From NCBI GenBank assembly GCA_016235665.1, contig JACRJI010000016.1, forward strand, positions 1 through 64,000: 64,000 bases of DNA, written 5' to 3'. Source of the stretch: a candidate division TA06 bacterium (GTDB lineage Bacteria > Edwardsbacteria > AC1 > EtOH8). Shown here piece by piece: positions 51,093-59,984 of this stretch; position 1 is the stretch's first letter, and the number at the start of each line of letters is the position of its first letter. Under the pieces are notes generated by a model. That model was not told the DNA's origin and did not search any database. It saw only the letters and a list, made by a program, of their open reading frames with translations. A program made the translations under genes and the position numbers.

Positions 51093-51928
51093 ATGAAGAA
51101 CATATTCTGGCTGTTACCGCTGGCTGGAGCCCTGCTGGGGTTCGCCGCAAGTTACCTGGCCCTTTACCTGAAGCTCAAACTGGCCCCCGTTCCCGGCTAC
51201 ACCAGGGCCACCTACCGGGCCATCGAAACCTTTGACCTGAAGTCGGCCCTTTTCAGCACCGCGCTTCTGATGGTCCTGGCCATGGGAGCGGCCGGCGGTT
51301 ATCCGGTCATCCGGAACCTGCTGCAGCCGGAGCCGGCGGAGCCGGAAGGCGGGACGAAGGTTATCATCCCGATGCTCAGGGACTCCCTGATCCGGATGAT
51401 CCCCCAGCCCAAGTCGGTTGACCCCAATAAGAATGCGGAACCCCAGGATCTGGGCCTGATCAAGCGCCCGGCCCTTGCCAGCCGGATAGTTTTGGTGGAT
51501 GACAACGCTTCCGACACCACCGAGTTTGACGACCGGACCAACAATGACATAGTGAACTCCTTTTCCAACCGGAACAGTCCGGCCACCGACAGCCTGATCA
51601 AGAACGCAGTCATCGACAGCAACTCCGATCTGCCCAAGCCCGGAGATTATGTGGCCTATAGCATATCGCCCGCCCCCCTGAATGTACTCCGGCCGGTCTA
51701 CCCCTCCATCTGCCGGACCATGGGGGCCGAGGGCAAGGTCACGCTCCATGTGCTGGTGGACAAAGGCGGCCAGGTGGCCAAGGTCAGGGTGCTTAAAAGC
51801 TCGGGCAACGAGGCCCTGGACGAGGCGGCCATGGAGGCATTAAAAGCCTCCACCTTTTCCCGGCCCTGCAGGGAGATAAGCCGGTGGCGGTCTGGCTGAG
51901 CTACCCGGTGGTTTTCAGTCTGGAGTGA
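51093..51928 (+). pseudogene. TonB-family energy transducer with a 3'-end frameshift
   Basis: Two N-terminal membrane segments are followed by a periplasmic linker and a TonB C-terminal domain (RPVYPSICRTMGAEGKVTLH, RVLKSSGNEALDEAAMEA). As written, the frame ends early at 51899 with FSRPCREISRWRSG. Restoring one base in TTTTCCCGG near 51855-51861 gives PALQGDKPVAVWLSYPVVFSLE in two consecutive pieces, the normal TonB ending, with a stop at 51926-51928. It is either a real one-base loss or a sequence error in the T/C run. The intact protein would have about 278 residues and energise outer-membrane receptors. GAGGAG precedes the ATG. Confidence 0.85.
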
Positions 51929-51953
51929 ACGGCTTTGATCTTTGAGAAAAATA

Positions 51954-51984
51954 AAAAACGGGACGCTTATAGCGTCCCGTTTTT
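51954..51984 (+). terminator. Bidirectional intrinsic terminator after tonB
   Basis: ACGGGACGCT (51958-51967), loop TAT and AGCGTCCCGT (51971-51980), flanked by AAAA and TTTT, give a 14-bp stem with a U-tract. Confidence 0.9.
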
Positions 51985-51997
51985 ATATTTAGCAGTT

Positions 51998-52061
51998 TGG
52001 CCCCTCAGACGAAGTCTCTCACTTATGTTGCTTCTATATGGCGTAGTCTGGCGGAGGGGCA
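51998..52061. repeat. 64-bp direct repeat carrying a tRNA-Ser 3' tip, copy A
   Basis: It matches 52404-52467 at about 51 of 64 positions with no gaps. The last 13 bases equal the CCA end of tRNA-Ser(GCT) and the rest equals the spacer downstream of that tRNA. The two copies flank the broken GIY-YIG gene. Confidence 0.8.
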
Positions 52062-52120
52062 TCCGACTACGCGCCATTTGTTCATAATTTTTAACCTGCT
52101 TCGTCGGATAAAGGGATTTA

Positions 52121-52365
52121 TTATGGAAGTATCTGTTTCCGGATAAACGCCCGGCCCGAGCCTCCTTTAAGATATCTTTCAAACAAGAAAGCCCGCTTTG
52201 CATCGTCAAAACAACAATACCAGACAATGCGGAACGGGCCTTTATCTTTAGTATATATTGACTCACCTTGATTATGCTGGGTCAATCTCTTGTCAAGATT
52301 ATGGTACATCCAATGTAAATCCTATCCTTGGATAGATTCTGCAAAACATAAACATATTGCGACAT
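52121..52365 (-). pseudogene. GIY-YIG endonuclease-like gene with a frameshift
   Basis: From an ATG at 52365 the minus strand reads MSQYVYVLQNLSKDRIYIGC, the GIY-YIG core (here YVY...IYIG), then shifts frame near 52300. It continues as NLDKRLTQHNQGESIYTKDK and ends LKGGSGRAFIRKQILP at 52121. One base added in ACCATAATC restores a single ~81-residue protein of the standalone UPF0213-like GIY-YIG family. Such small nucleases occur scattered in genomes; their biological role is unclear. The gene sits between two direct repeats next to tRNA-Ser. Confidence 0.85.
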
Positions 52366-52403
52366 AACTCACAAAATCCCATAACTTCAATAAACCGTTC
52401 ATC

Positions 52404-52467
52404 TGGCCTGCCAGACGAAGTCTCTTACTTGCCCGGCCATTATATGACGTAGTCTGGCGGAGGGGCA
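52404..52467. repeat. 64-bp direct repeat, copy B
   Basis: This copy includes the real 3' end of tRNA-Ser(GCT) (52455-52467) and 51 bp of downstream spacer. It pairs with copy A at 51998-52061. Confidence 0.8.
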
Positions 52468-52550
52468 GGGATTTGAACCCTGGATACAGCTTTAAGGCCG
52501 TATAACGGTTTAGCAAACCGTCGCCTTCGGCCACTCGGCCACCCCTCCGC
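52455..52550 (-). tRNA. tRNA-Ser(GCT)
   Basis: Long class II tRNA on the minus strand: acceptor GCGGAGG with its partner, anticodon loop TTGCTAA (GCT, decoding AGC/AGU), a long variable arm, T-arm GGGTTCAAATCC-like and encoded CCA. The promoter is at 52560-52588. Confidence 0.96.
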
Positions 52551-52559
52551 AACCATGTA

Positions 52560-52588
52560 ATTTTAACATCTGGCCACTTCATTGTCAA
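52560..52588 (-). promoter_or_regulatory. Promoter of tRNA-Ser(GCT)
   Basis: A -35 TTGACA (52588-52583), a 17-bp spacer and a -10 TAAAAT (52565-52560), 10 bp before the mature tRNA. Confidence 0.83.
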
Positions 52589-52652
52589 CCTGAAAATGGC
52601 AGCCGGCCTCCGGGCCGATAGCAGAATCCTTTGTCCAATGCTCAACGAGATC

Positions 52653-52740
52653 TGGCGGAAGCGAGAGGATTCGAACCCCTGGTGCCTTTCAGCACAACGG
52701 TTTTCAAGACCGCCGCCATCGACCACTCGGCCACGCTTCC
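52653..52740 (-). tRNA. tRNA-Ser(TGA)
   Basis: Class II tRNA with acceptor GGAAGCG/CGCTTCC, anticodon loop CTTGAAA (TGA, decoding UCA), a long variable arm and encoded CCA. Confidence 0.96.
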
Positions 52741-52752
52741 GGTTAAGGAATA

Positions 52753-52781
52753 ATTTTAGCACCTAAATTTTATGGTGTCAA
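52753..52781 (-). promoter_or_regulatory. Promoter of tRNA-Ser(TGA)
   Basis: A -35 TTGACA (52781-52776), a 17-bp spacer and a -10 TAAAAT (52758-52753). It has the same boxes and spacing as the promoter of the neighbouring tRNA-Ser. Confidence 0.83.
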
Positions 52782-52814
52782 CCTAAATCTTGGAAGCAGG
52801 TATATCTAAAATTT

Positions 52815-55628
52815 TCATCTTTGCCCCTCCCTTATCCACTGCCTTCCGCACAACACCTTGTACGGACACCAGACGCACTCCTGCCGGGGCTTCCAGGTAT
52901 CCCCGAACGGCAGGACCGGGTCCCGGATCTCCCTGATCAAGGCAGTGATCGCCTCCCGGTAGGCCGAGAACGTGGCCAACCGGTCATCCCGTTCCTTAAA
53001 AAGCGGCTGGGATTTGAAACCGGGTTCGGCCAGCAGCAAAAGCTCGGTGTTAAGGCCGGAGACCTCAATTCCAGGGTTCTTGGCCAGATACAACATCAGG
53101 TAGAAAGGCAGCTGCACCGAACGCAACCGGCGGGCCCATTCCCGTCGGTCGTCCAATTCAAATCCTGAGGACGGGAATTTCCCCTGCCCGGTCTTGTAGT
53201 CCACGATCACAGTCTGGCCGCCCCTCAGGTCTATCCGGTCCAGCTTGCCGGTCAGCGGCACCGGGCCCAGACCCGGAAGGTCCACTGGGAGATTCACTTC
53301 CTCTTCGCAGGCCAGCACCTTAAAAGGCTGGAGCTTGTCCCGGTGATGGCCCAGCAGCTGCCGCATCCTGGCTTTGACCTGGGATTTGATCAGGAAGATG
53401 TTCCCGTCCTGGGCCGGGCCGTACTGGTCCAAGAATACTGATTCCACCGTGCCGTCCATCTCTCCGAAATGCTGGTCGGAATGCCGGTATTCGTGGCCCA
53501 TCTTCCCCTTAAAGAACCTGTCCAGGACCAGATGCACCAGGGTCCCCACCTCGCTGGCCTCAACGTCCTGGGCCGCCTGTTCCTTTTCCTTGATCCGCAT
53601 CAGGTACCGGTAGCAGAACCGCAGGCCGCAGTTAAGGTAGCAGTCCAGCATGGTGGCGCTGTATACCAGCCGGGAGGCGATCTCCGTCATCTCGGCCGTC
53701 TTGATGATTGGCTGCGGCGGTTGCTGGAAAAAGCTGGATCTGAAATGAACCAGCTGATCTCCTACCAGCCCAGGTTTCCTCTCCTTTTGCTCCTGCTCCC
53801 AGACCAGTTGTTCTATGAACCGGCTGCGCTGGGCGCCCTCCCCCTGGCCGTAGCACAATACGGCCTCCTTGGCCCCGCGGATCAGGTTTATGAAATGATA
53901 CTGTTCTATCAGCTCCCGGTCCTTGCGGGTGGGCAGCTTCAGTTCCAGCCTTAAGGCCTGGGGCAAAATGGTGTCCACGCCGTCCCCCGCCGGGATCACC
54001 CCCTCGTTGGCGTCCAGCACTATCACCCGGGAAAAATTCAGGTTGCGGGTCTCCAGAAAACCCAGCACCTGAAGTCCCTGGTAAGAGTCCCCGGAGAATG
54101 GCACCTTCACCTGGGCCGCGAAGTGCTCCAGCAGTCCGAAGTAGGTCCGGATGTTCCCGAATGACTCCCCTGATAGAAGCGAAGCCTTCATGGCCTGCAG
54201 CACCCCGGTCATCTGATAAAAGAAACGGTCGGCATAGGGATGCTGGTTGACCGGACTGCGCCCGGCCACGCCGGTGACCAGGGCCTCCATCTTGGCGGCG
54301 AGATCGGCCACCGAGGTTATCTTCTCAAACGGCTTCAGCACCAGACCGTGGATCCAGGACAAATGGGCGTAAAGCTTGTCAAGCTCGTATCCCTGCTCCA
54401 GCAGGCCGGCCAGCCGCCGGCTCAGCTTTTTCTTCAGCCCGGGGTCACTTTCAATCCAGGCCGGGGAGACCAGCCTCCGCGAACTCCGGTTGAGCTCCTC
54501 CTCCAAGCCGTGCAGCAGGATCCGGGTGGGATATGAGGCTTCGCCAAAACTTAAGTTCTTGACGTAAGGATGCAGCATCAGGCTCAGGTAATGGGGCAGG
54601 AAGTAGTTCTCCCCGTCCCGGCCCTCGTGGGCCTGGGCCAAAACCTGCACCAGCCCGTAGAGCGGCGTACGCTTAAGAGGATAGCCCATGGAGATGTTCC
54701 AATCTCCGTCCAGCCGGGGCAGCAGGTGCTGGATGACCGGAAAGACAGTGTCCTCGCGGGGCAGGGCTAAAACGGTCCGGGAGAGATCGTCTCCGGGGTT
54801 GATCACCTGGTTGGCCGCCATCACCTGGCCGTGGCTGTCTCCGGCCGCCAGGTAACTTATGACCGGGTGGCCGGGACTGCCGGGGATGATCTCGGGCTTT
54901 ACCCCCAATTGTCCCAGTGTCCGCTCCATCCCCGGCCCTTCCCGCAGCACTAGAACCGTGTTTTCCCGTTTAAGCAGTTCCTTGAATATCCTCTGCTCTG
55001 TCTTGGACAGGGCGTAGAACCCGGCCAGCACCACTATGGAATGGCCGGACAGGTCGGTCCCCTGGATATTCCGGGCCAGCCAGTTATAGGTGCTGGCCCG
55101 GGTGGCCAGCCCCTGTTCTGAAAGCTCCCGGTAAAAATCCCCGTACCACTGCCCCAGGTGGTTGAGCTGGCGGCCGAAGGATTCCGGCATAGGTTCCAAG
55201 GCCAGAGCCTGGACCGATTCCAGGTCCTTGGGCTCGATCTCCTCGATCTTAAGCTCCTCAAAATCGGCGAACAAGGTAAAACCCCAGGTCAGAAAATCCT
55301 CTATCGAAAGCCTGTCCTTTCCGCCCGGCAGCCGGCACTCGGGATGCATCCTGTAAATCAGGGCGGCCCCGTCGGCTGCCTCTATCCGGCGGCCGGCAAA
55401 ACCCAGCCTCAATGCCTCATCGTTGATCCAGTCGTCGATGGAAGAACCCCGCGGAGCCATGATGGTCTGCCCCCGCTGGGTTGCCAGCTGCCGGGCCAGG
55501 GCCATTACCGGACGGCGGTTGGGGAATACCACCAGGGCCTGCTCCGACCCCCGGCCGGTGGCATTGATCAGGCTGCTGACGAAATCCACCACTCCGGCCC
55601 CCTGGGGAAGCAAAAATGATCTGCTCAT
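52815..55628 (-). CDS. addB: AddB-like helicase/nuclease subunit with Fe-S cysteines
   Basis: This 937-residue AddB-type partner of AddA processes double-strand DNA ends for recombination. The N-terminal inactive-helicase part starts LLPQGAGVVDFVSSLI and FPNRRPVMALARQLA. The C-terminal PD-(D/E)XK nuclease contains GKLDRIDLRGGQTVIVDYKTG. Cysteines in LNCGLRFCYRYL before it and in ECVWCPYKVLCG near the end fit the 4Fe-4S cluster of AddB. Its start overlaps the stop of addA (ATGA). Confidence 0.9.
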   Translation of the reverse strand: MSRSFLLPQGAGVVDFVSSLINATGRGSEQALVVFPNRRPVMALARQLATQRGQTIMAPRGSSIDDWINDEALRLGFAGRRIEAADGAALIYRMHPECRLPGGKDRLSIEDFLTWGFTLFADFEELKIEEIEPKDLESVQALALEPMPESFGRQLNHLGQWYGDFYRELSEQGLATRASTYNWLARNIQGTDLSGHSIVVLAGFYALSKTEQRIFKELLKRENTVLVLREGPGMERTLGQLGVKPEIIPGSPGHPVISYLAAGDSHGQVMAANQVINPGDDLSRTVLALPREDTVFPVIQHLLPRLDGDWNISMGYPLKRTPLYGLVQVLAQAHEGRDGENYFLPHYLSLMLHPYVKNLSFGEASYPTRILLHGLEEELNRSSRRLVSPAWIESDPGLKKKLSRRLAGLLEQGYELDKLYAHLSWIHGLVLKPFEKITSVADLAAKMEALVTGVAGRSPVNQHPYADRFFYQMTGVLQAMKASLLSGESFGNIRTYFGLLEHFAAQVKVPFSGDSYQGLQVLGFLETRNLNFSRVIVLDANEGVIPAGDGVDTILPQALRLELKLPTRKDRELIEQYHFINLIRGAKEAVLCYGQGEGAQRSRFIEQLVWEQEQKERKPGLVGDQLVHFRSSFFQQPPQPIIKTAEMTEIASRLVYSATMLDCYLNCGLRFCYRYLMRIKEKEQAAQDVEASEVGTLVHLVLDRFFKGKMGHEYRHSDQHFGEMDGTVESVFLDQYGPAQDGNIFLIKSQVKARMRQLLGHHRDKLQPFKVLACEEEVNLPVDLPGLGPVPLTGKLDRIDLRGGQTVIVDYKTGQGKFPSSGFELDDRREWARRLRSVQLPFYLMLYLAKNPGIEVSGLNTELLLLAEPGFKSQPLFKERDDRLATFSAYREAITALIREIRDPVLPFGDTWKPRQECVWCPYKVLCGRQWIREGQR

Positions 55629-58600
55629 AGCCGCACCTCCAGCACTGTGCCGTCCCGGTAGACTATCAGCCCGCCGAGGGCTTTGCCGGGAAAGGCCTGT
55701 CCCAGGGTCCGCAGGTAACCGGACATCTGTACCTGGTGGGCCTGGCTGCCGGCCAAAATCTCCCGGCCGGTCTTGAAATCCAGCACTGTCACCGTTTCCG
55801 GGTCGCAGACCACCCGGTCCATCCGCACCAGCCGCCCGGCGGAGTCAACGAACTCGGCCTCGCGGTGAACGGTGCGCCCGGGCTTAAGGGTGAACCAGGG
55901 AAGTATCTCCGGCTGGCTCAATAAGAACAGCAGATCCTCTGCCAGATTCGTTAGGCCGGTCCCGGCAGGCATAGGCCCATGTCGCAGGAGCAGTTCTTTG
56001 ACCAGCTGCCGGGGATCCGGGGGCAGGAACTCGATGTCCTCCAGTACCCGGTGCAGGTACTCGCCCAGCCTGGCCTCCTGATACCGGGAGGCCGTCCAGG
56101 CCGGCTTTGATCCTTTCTCCAAAGGCAGGGGGGCGCAGCCGGTCCTTGGTGTAAGCGGTTCCTTGGACTTGGCAACCGCAGGACCATTGGCCTTGCTGCC
56201 TTTTTTTCCGGCCGGAAACAGCCCGGCGTAAGCAGCGGTCTGACCGTCATCTTTCGGCTGGGGAAAGCTGACCAGGTTGTACAGTTCGGACACGGCCCTG
56301 GTGCAGGCCACATAAAGACAGTTCAGTTCCTGGGCTTCGTACTTCAGGTCGAATTCGGCCTTGAGCGGCCCCAGGTCCTGGGGATATCCGGCGGTGCATG
56401 CGGCGATGGGTTCGGTAAGGCCGTACATCACTATCCGGCCTTCATTCTTCCGGAAATACATGTCCGCCCGCTTCTTTCCGGTCTGGCGGAAGAGATTGAC
56501 CACCAGCGGAAAGCCCAGCCCCTTGGCCTTGTAATAGGTCATGATCCTTACCGCCGGCAATTCTCCCGGCAATTCCATCTGGAATTGGCTGTCATCGCCG
56601 TTCCGGATTGCTTCCAGAAAATCGCTTAAGGATGACGAGCCTTCCGCCTCCTGCCGGTTGACGGCCTCTAAAAGCCGCATCAGCGAGCCGGCCTCATCCG
56701 GAAAGTTGTCAAAGGCCTTCAGACGTTCCATGGCCAGACAGACCAGGTCATAGGCCGGCAGGAACCCGGCCAGCTGGAAAGGTTCCCGGAAATATCTTTC
56801 CCACAGCGGCAGAAAGTCCCGGTCCTCCTGGCACGAAGTGTAAAGATTGCCGGCGCCGGCCGAACGCTGTCCGGCCGCCACCAGCAGGGCATCGGCCCGG
56901 GCCCTGTCCCAGGCCAGCCCGTCGGCTGAAGCCGCCCGCAAAAGAAGCTCTCCCCGGACCACCCCGGCCCAGGCCAGATTGTCTATCGGCGAATCCAGCC
57001 AGCCCAGCAATTCCAGCAGTTCGGCCACCACCCGCCGCCGCCGGATGTCCTGGCCCGAGGAGCTGGTGGCCTGGATCCCGGCCTGGGTCAGCCAGTCCAG
57101 CGCCTGCTCCAGCTCGTCATTGCTGCCGGCCAGCACCGCGATGTCCTGGGGCCTGTGGCCCCGCTTAAGGGCGTCCCCGACTATCTCCAGCAGGGCCACC
57201 CGCAGCGGCTCTTCCAGCTGTCCCCCTTCCTCTTCCGGGCCGGGCTGGGAAGGGACCGGAAAATGCCGGACCTCCACATAGCCCTGGTCCAGTTTTTCGG
57301 CGATGGGTTCCTGTTCATAGCTGGTGAGGCCGGTCTGATCGGCCGAATAGTCACCTCTCTTTATCAGCCTGGCCAGATTGGTCTTGAAGGTTTCGGCCGT
57401 ATAATTCACGATCACCTGGCCGCTCCGGAAGTTATTGGGCAGGCTTTCCAGTTTGGCGCTTTCAGCCACGCTGGCCGGCAGCATCCAGCGGGGCAGTTCC
57501 CCCAGGATCTCCTGCTTGATCTGCTTCATGGTCCGGTAGTCGGCTTGGCGGAACATATAGATGGCCTGCTTAAGGTCGCCCACCAGGAAGGCCGAGCCGT
57601 CGGAGGCCATGGCCTCCTCCAGCAGCGGTTGAAGGCTTCTCCACTGGGCCGGATCGGTGTCCTGAAACTCGTCAACTAAATAATGATGGATCCTGGCCCC
57701 CAGTTTCAGGTATATCTCGGGAATGTTCTGCCGGCTGATGAAAGAAGAAAGCTGCTGGCAGATGTCGTCGAGATGATAGGTTCCCTGGCGAAGCTTGGCT
57801 TCCATCAGGAATTTTTTGAAATGCCCGTAGGGCAGGCCATAGGGGGAGTATTTGTCCACGGCCCTGGCCTCCGCCAGCCGGGCGACTATTTCTCCGGTCC
57901 GTCCCCAGATCGCCATGGACCTTTGGTAAACATCCGCCTGTTCGCCCCTGGCCTTGCCTTTGAGCAGGGGCGTGTGTTTGGAATGAAAGCTTTCCCTCTT
58001 CAGTATGTCATCGATCCGTCTCTCCAGGATCAGCTCCGGCAGTTTGGCATCCGGAGGCCGGACGCTTAGCCCGTGGCTGATCCCGGTCTGCTCGACCTCA
58101 TCATATATCTCCTGCAGTTCTTTAAGACAGCTTTCGATGTCCTCGGTCCGGCCGGGAAATTCGAATCGGCCGGTCTCCTTGGCCTCCACTTTCAGGAAGG
58201 CCTGGAACTTTTCCCTCATCCGCGGCTGGGGATCCCAGGCAAAGGCCCCCCCTCCCTCGTTCAGCTGTTTCAGAAATTCGCCCATGGCTCCGGTCAATTC
58301 CCGGTCCCGGCCCGGGCCTGTCCTGGCCGACAGCAGGGCCAGGGCAAAGTCCAACAGCTGGCCATAGCTCATGGCCACCTTAAAATCCGGCCTGAAGCCC
58401 AGTTCCCGGGCCGAGGCCCTGGCCAGCCGGTTGGTGAAGCTGTCTATGGTCTGGACCTGGAAATCGGAATAGCCGGTGATGATCTGCCCCACCATATCCC
58501 CGGCCAGGACCTTGATCTCCTGATCTTCGATCCCCAGCAGGGGCCGGATCTGGGCCAGCTTTTCGGAATCGGCCGACAGGGCCAGTTCCTTAAGCCAGGC

Positions 58601-58840
58601 CAGTATCCGCTCCTTCATCTCCCGGGCTGCATTCTTGGTGAAGGTGATGGCCAGCAGGTTGGCTGGACGGCGGTGGGCTATGTCTGCCGATAGCAGATAC
58701 TCAACGTAGCGACGGGCCAAAGCGTGGGTCTTGCCCGAGCCGGCAGAAGCTTCGATCAGAAGCCATTGCGGGAATTCATGGCGAGGTGTAATTTCGTTCT
58801 TTCGGGGCATTGTTGTTTCAGCGGTTCTGGTTGAAGGCAT
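55625..58840 (-). CDS. addA: AddA-like UvrD/Rep helicase-nuclease
   Basis: The 1071-residue SF1A helicase has Walker A IEASAGSGKTHALARRYVEY and motif Ia ITFTKNAAREMKERI. The DEFQDTDPAQW motif II region (VDEFQDTD) follows, with NFRSGQVIVNYT as motif IV. The C-terminus carries a RecB/AddA-like nuclease with VRMDRVVCDPETVTVLDFKT. With AddB it would form the end-processing machine that loads RecA. Either the ATG at 58840 or one ten codons later could be used; neither has a strong ribosome site. Confidence 0.92.
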   Translation of the reverse strand: MPSTRTAETTMPRKNEITPRHEFPQWLLIEASAGSGKTHALARRYVEYLLSADIAHRRPANLLAITFTKNAAREMKERILAWLKELALSADSEKLAQIRPLLGIEDQEIKVLAGDMVGQIITGYSDFQVQTIDSFTNRLARASARELGFRPDFKVAMSYGQLLDFALALLSARTGPGRDRELTGAMGEFLKQLNEGGGAFAWDPQPRMREKFQAFLKVEAKETGRFEFPGRTEDIESCLKELQEIYDEVEQTGISHGLSVRPPDAKLPELILERRIDDILKRESFHSKHTPLLKGKARGEQADVYQRSMAIWGRTGEIVARLAEARAVDKYSPYGLPYGHFKKFLMEAKLRQGTYHLDDICQQLSSFISRQNIPEIYLKLGARIHHYLVDEFQDTDPAQWRSLQPLLEEAMASDGSAFLVGDLKQAIYMFRQADYRTMKQIKQEILGELPRWMLPASVAESAKLESLPNNFRSGQVIVNYTAETFKTNLARLIKRGDYSADQTGLTSYEQEPIAEKLDQGYVEVRHFPVPSQPGPEEEGGQLEEPLRVALLEIVGDALKRGHRPQDIAVLAGSNDELEQALDWLTQAGIQATSSSGQDIRRRRVVAELLELLGWLDSPIDNLAWAGVVRGELLLRAASADGLAWDRARADALLVAAGQRSAGAGNLYTSCQEDRDFLPLWERYFREPFQLAGFLPAYDLVCLAMERLKAFDNFPDEAGSLMRLLEAVNRQEAEGSSSLSDFLEAIRNGDDSQFQMELPGELPAVRIMTYYKAKGLGFPLVVNLFRQTGKKRADMYFRKNEGRIVMYGLTEPIAACTAGYPQDLGPLKAEFDLKYEAQELNCLYVACTRAVSELYNLVSFPQPKDDGQTAAYAGLFPAGKKGSKANGPAVAKSKEPLTPRTGCAPLPLEKGSKPAWTASRYQEARLGEYLHRVLEDIEFLPPDPRQLVKELLLRHGPMPAGTGLTNLAEDLLFLLSQPEILPWFTLKPGRTVHREAEFVDSAGRLVRMDRVVCDPETVTVLDFKTGREILAGSQAHQVQMSGYLRTLGQAFPGKALGGLIVYRDGTVLEVRL

Positions 58841-58968
58841 TTGCCGGTATTGTCACATGTGCGAATCCCTTTAAGGATACACGGAAGGCCCGATAAAATC
58901 AAGCCAAATTTAAGAACATCTGACCATATTGTCTTAAGTTCAAAAACCGGCCAGTCGCAAGGCTTATG

Positions 58969-59002
58969 AAAAAAAAAACGGGGTTGATTCCCAACCCCGT
59001 TT
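58969..59002 (-). terminator. Intrinsic terminator after the flavin reductase gene
   Basis: AAACGGGGTTG (58976-58986) pairs perfectly with CAACCCCGTTT (58992-59002); a run of Ts follows on the minus strand. Confidence 0.88.
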
Positions 59003-59058
59003 AAAATCCATGATCATAGAATGTAAATGATCCAGCCCTTGCATCCATTCCGGCCCTC

Positions 59059-59559
59059 CTAACCCTTCCAAATGCTCCCGATCTCACCCACGTACATCCT
59101 ATGGTAATCCTTTTTGGGATAGTTCTTTTCGATCCCCGGAACCAAAAACTTCTTGGGATCAAGGTCGTCAAAGTATATTTTTTTGCATTCCAGCACCAGC
59201 CGGGCTTCCTTGAAATAAACATTGCCCTTGGGGGTGAAAACCGGTGTCAGCCCGGCCTCTTTGACCTTGTCGCCGTCCCGGCCGGATCTGGTGCCGCAAA
59301 TTTTGAGAGCCGTGCGGCATTTTTTCCCGAAGAACGACAGTGTGAAGTCTTCGTGTTTGTTGGCAAACTTGTAGGTGTGGCGGGTGGGACGAACAAAAAC
59401 GAAGGCCACCGGCTTGCTCCATAGCGTCCCTAGTGCCCCCCAGCCGCAGGTCATGGTATTGTAGTCCCCCTTTTTTCCAGCGGTGAGCAGGAACCATTCG
59501 TCCTCCATCAGAGTGAAGGGATTGACCTTGAGTTTTTTGGGATCAAGTTTTTTTAGCAT
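59059..59559 (-). CDS. Flavin reductase family protein
   Basis: The 166-residue split-barrel FMN-binding protein has NPFTLMEDEWFLLTAGKKGD, a core strand pattern with GTLWSKPVAFVFVRPTRHTY, and FTLSFFGKKCRTAL; homologues in anaerobes often act as FMN-dependent oxidoreductases. Substrate unknown. A terminator follows. Confidence 0.85.
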   Translation of the reverse strand: MLKKLDPKKLKVNPFTLMEDEWFLLTAGKKGDYNTMTCGWGALGTLWSKPVAFVFVRPTRHTYKFANKHEDFTLSFFGKKCRTALKICGTRSGRDGDKVKEAGLTPVFTPKGNVYFKEARLVLECKKIYFDDLDPKKFLVPGIEKNYPKKDYHRMYVGEIGSIWKG

Positions 59560-59608
59560 ATTCTCTGTTCAATTTAGCGTTTGGTGTTTTATGTTTGCTA
59601 TTGATTGT

Positions 59609-59974
59609 TTATAGTTGTCCCGCCAGCCAATCCAGGGCCTTTTCCCGATCGCCGAATATTTCTATGTGCCGCCCGGTTAATTTGATCAGGGAGTGGACTA
59701 TCACCCGCTTGATGCCTGTGACCCCCACAGTGGCGCTGGCCTTGATGTACGGAGTGGAAGCCTTGGAAAATTCCTTCATGGCATCCACCGCCTGGGTGGT
59801 GTAATGGGCCTGGGTTACATCGGTCAAAAGCCTTACTGATTTGGAAGGCTCCCGGGATATGATCCTTTGGGCCTCCTGAAAGGCTGCAATATTTTCGTCA
59901 ACGCTTTTGGAATGGCTGACGTCCAATACCAATATCCGCACCCCCCGGTACAGCATAAAATCCACTTTGTCCAT
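59609..59974 (-). CDS. Small STAS/SpoIIAA-like protein
   Basis: This 121-residue alpha/beta protein has strands RGVRILVLDVSHS and KSVRLLTDVT and helices that fit the STAS (SpoIIAA-like) or SEC14-related small-domain pattern. No phosphorylatable Ser is obvious. GAGGAG precedes the ATG, 10 bp after korB, so it is part of the same operon. Function unknown; it may regulate or bind a small molecule. Confidence 0.6.
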   Translation of the reverse strand: MDKVDFMLYRGVRILVLDVSHSKSVDENIAAFQEAQRIISREPSKSVRLLTDVTQAHYTTQAVDAMKEFSKASTPYIKASATVGVTGIKRVIVHSLIKLTGRHIEIFGDREKALDWLAGQL

Positions 59975-59984
59975 AAACTCCTCT

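Noticed and set aside
51967-52266. A coding frame across the tRNA-Ser/GIY-YIG flank
   Set aside because: It runs through a terminator, a repeat and the tRNA fragment, and conflicts with the GIY-YIG frames.
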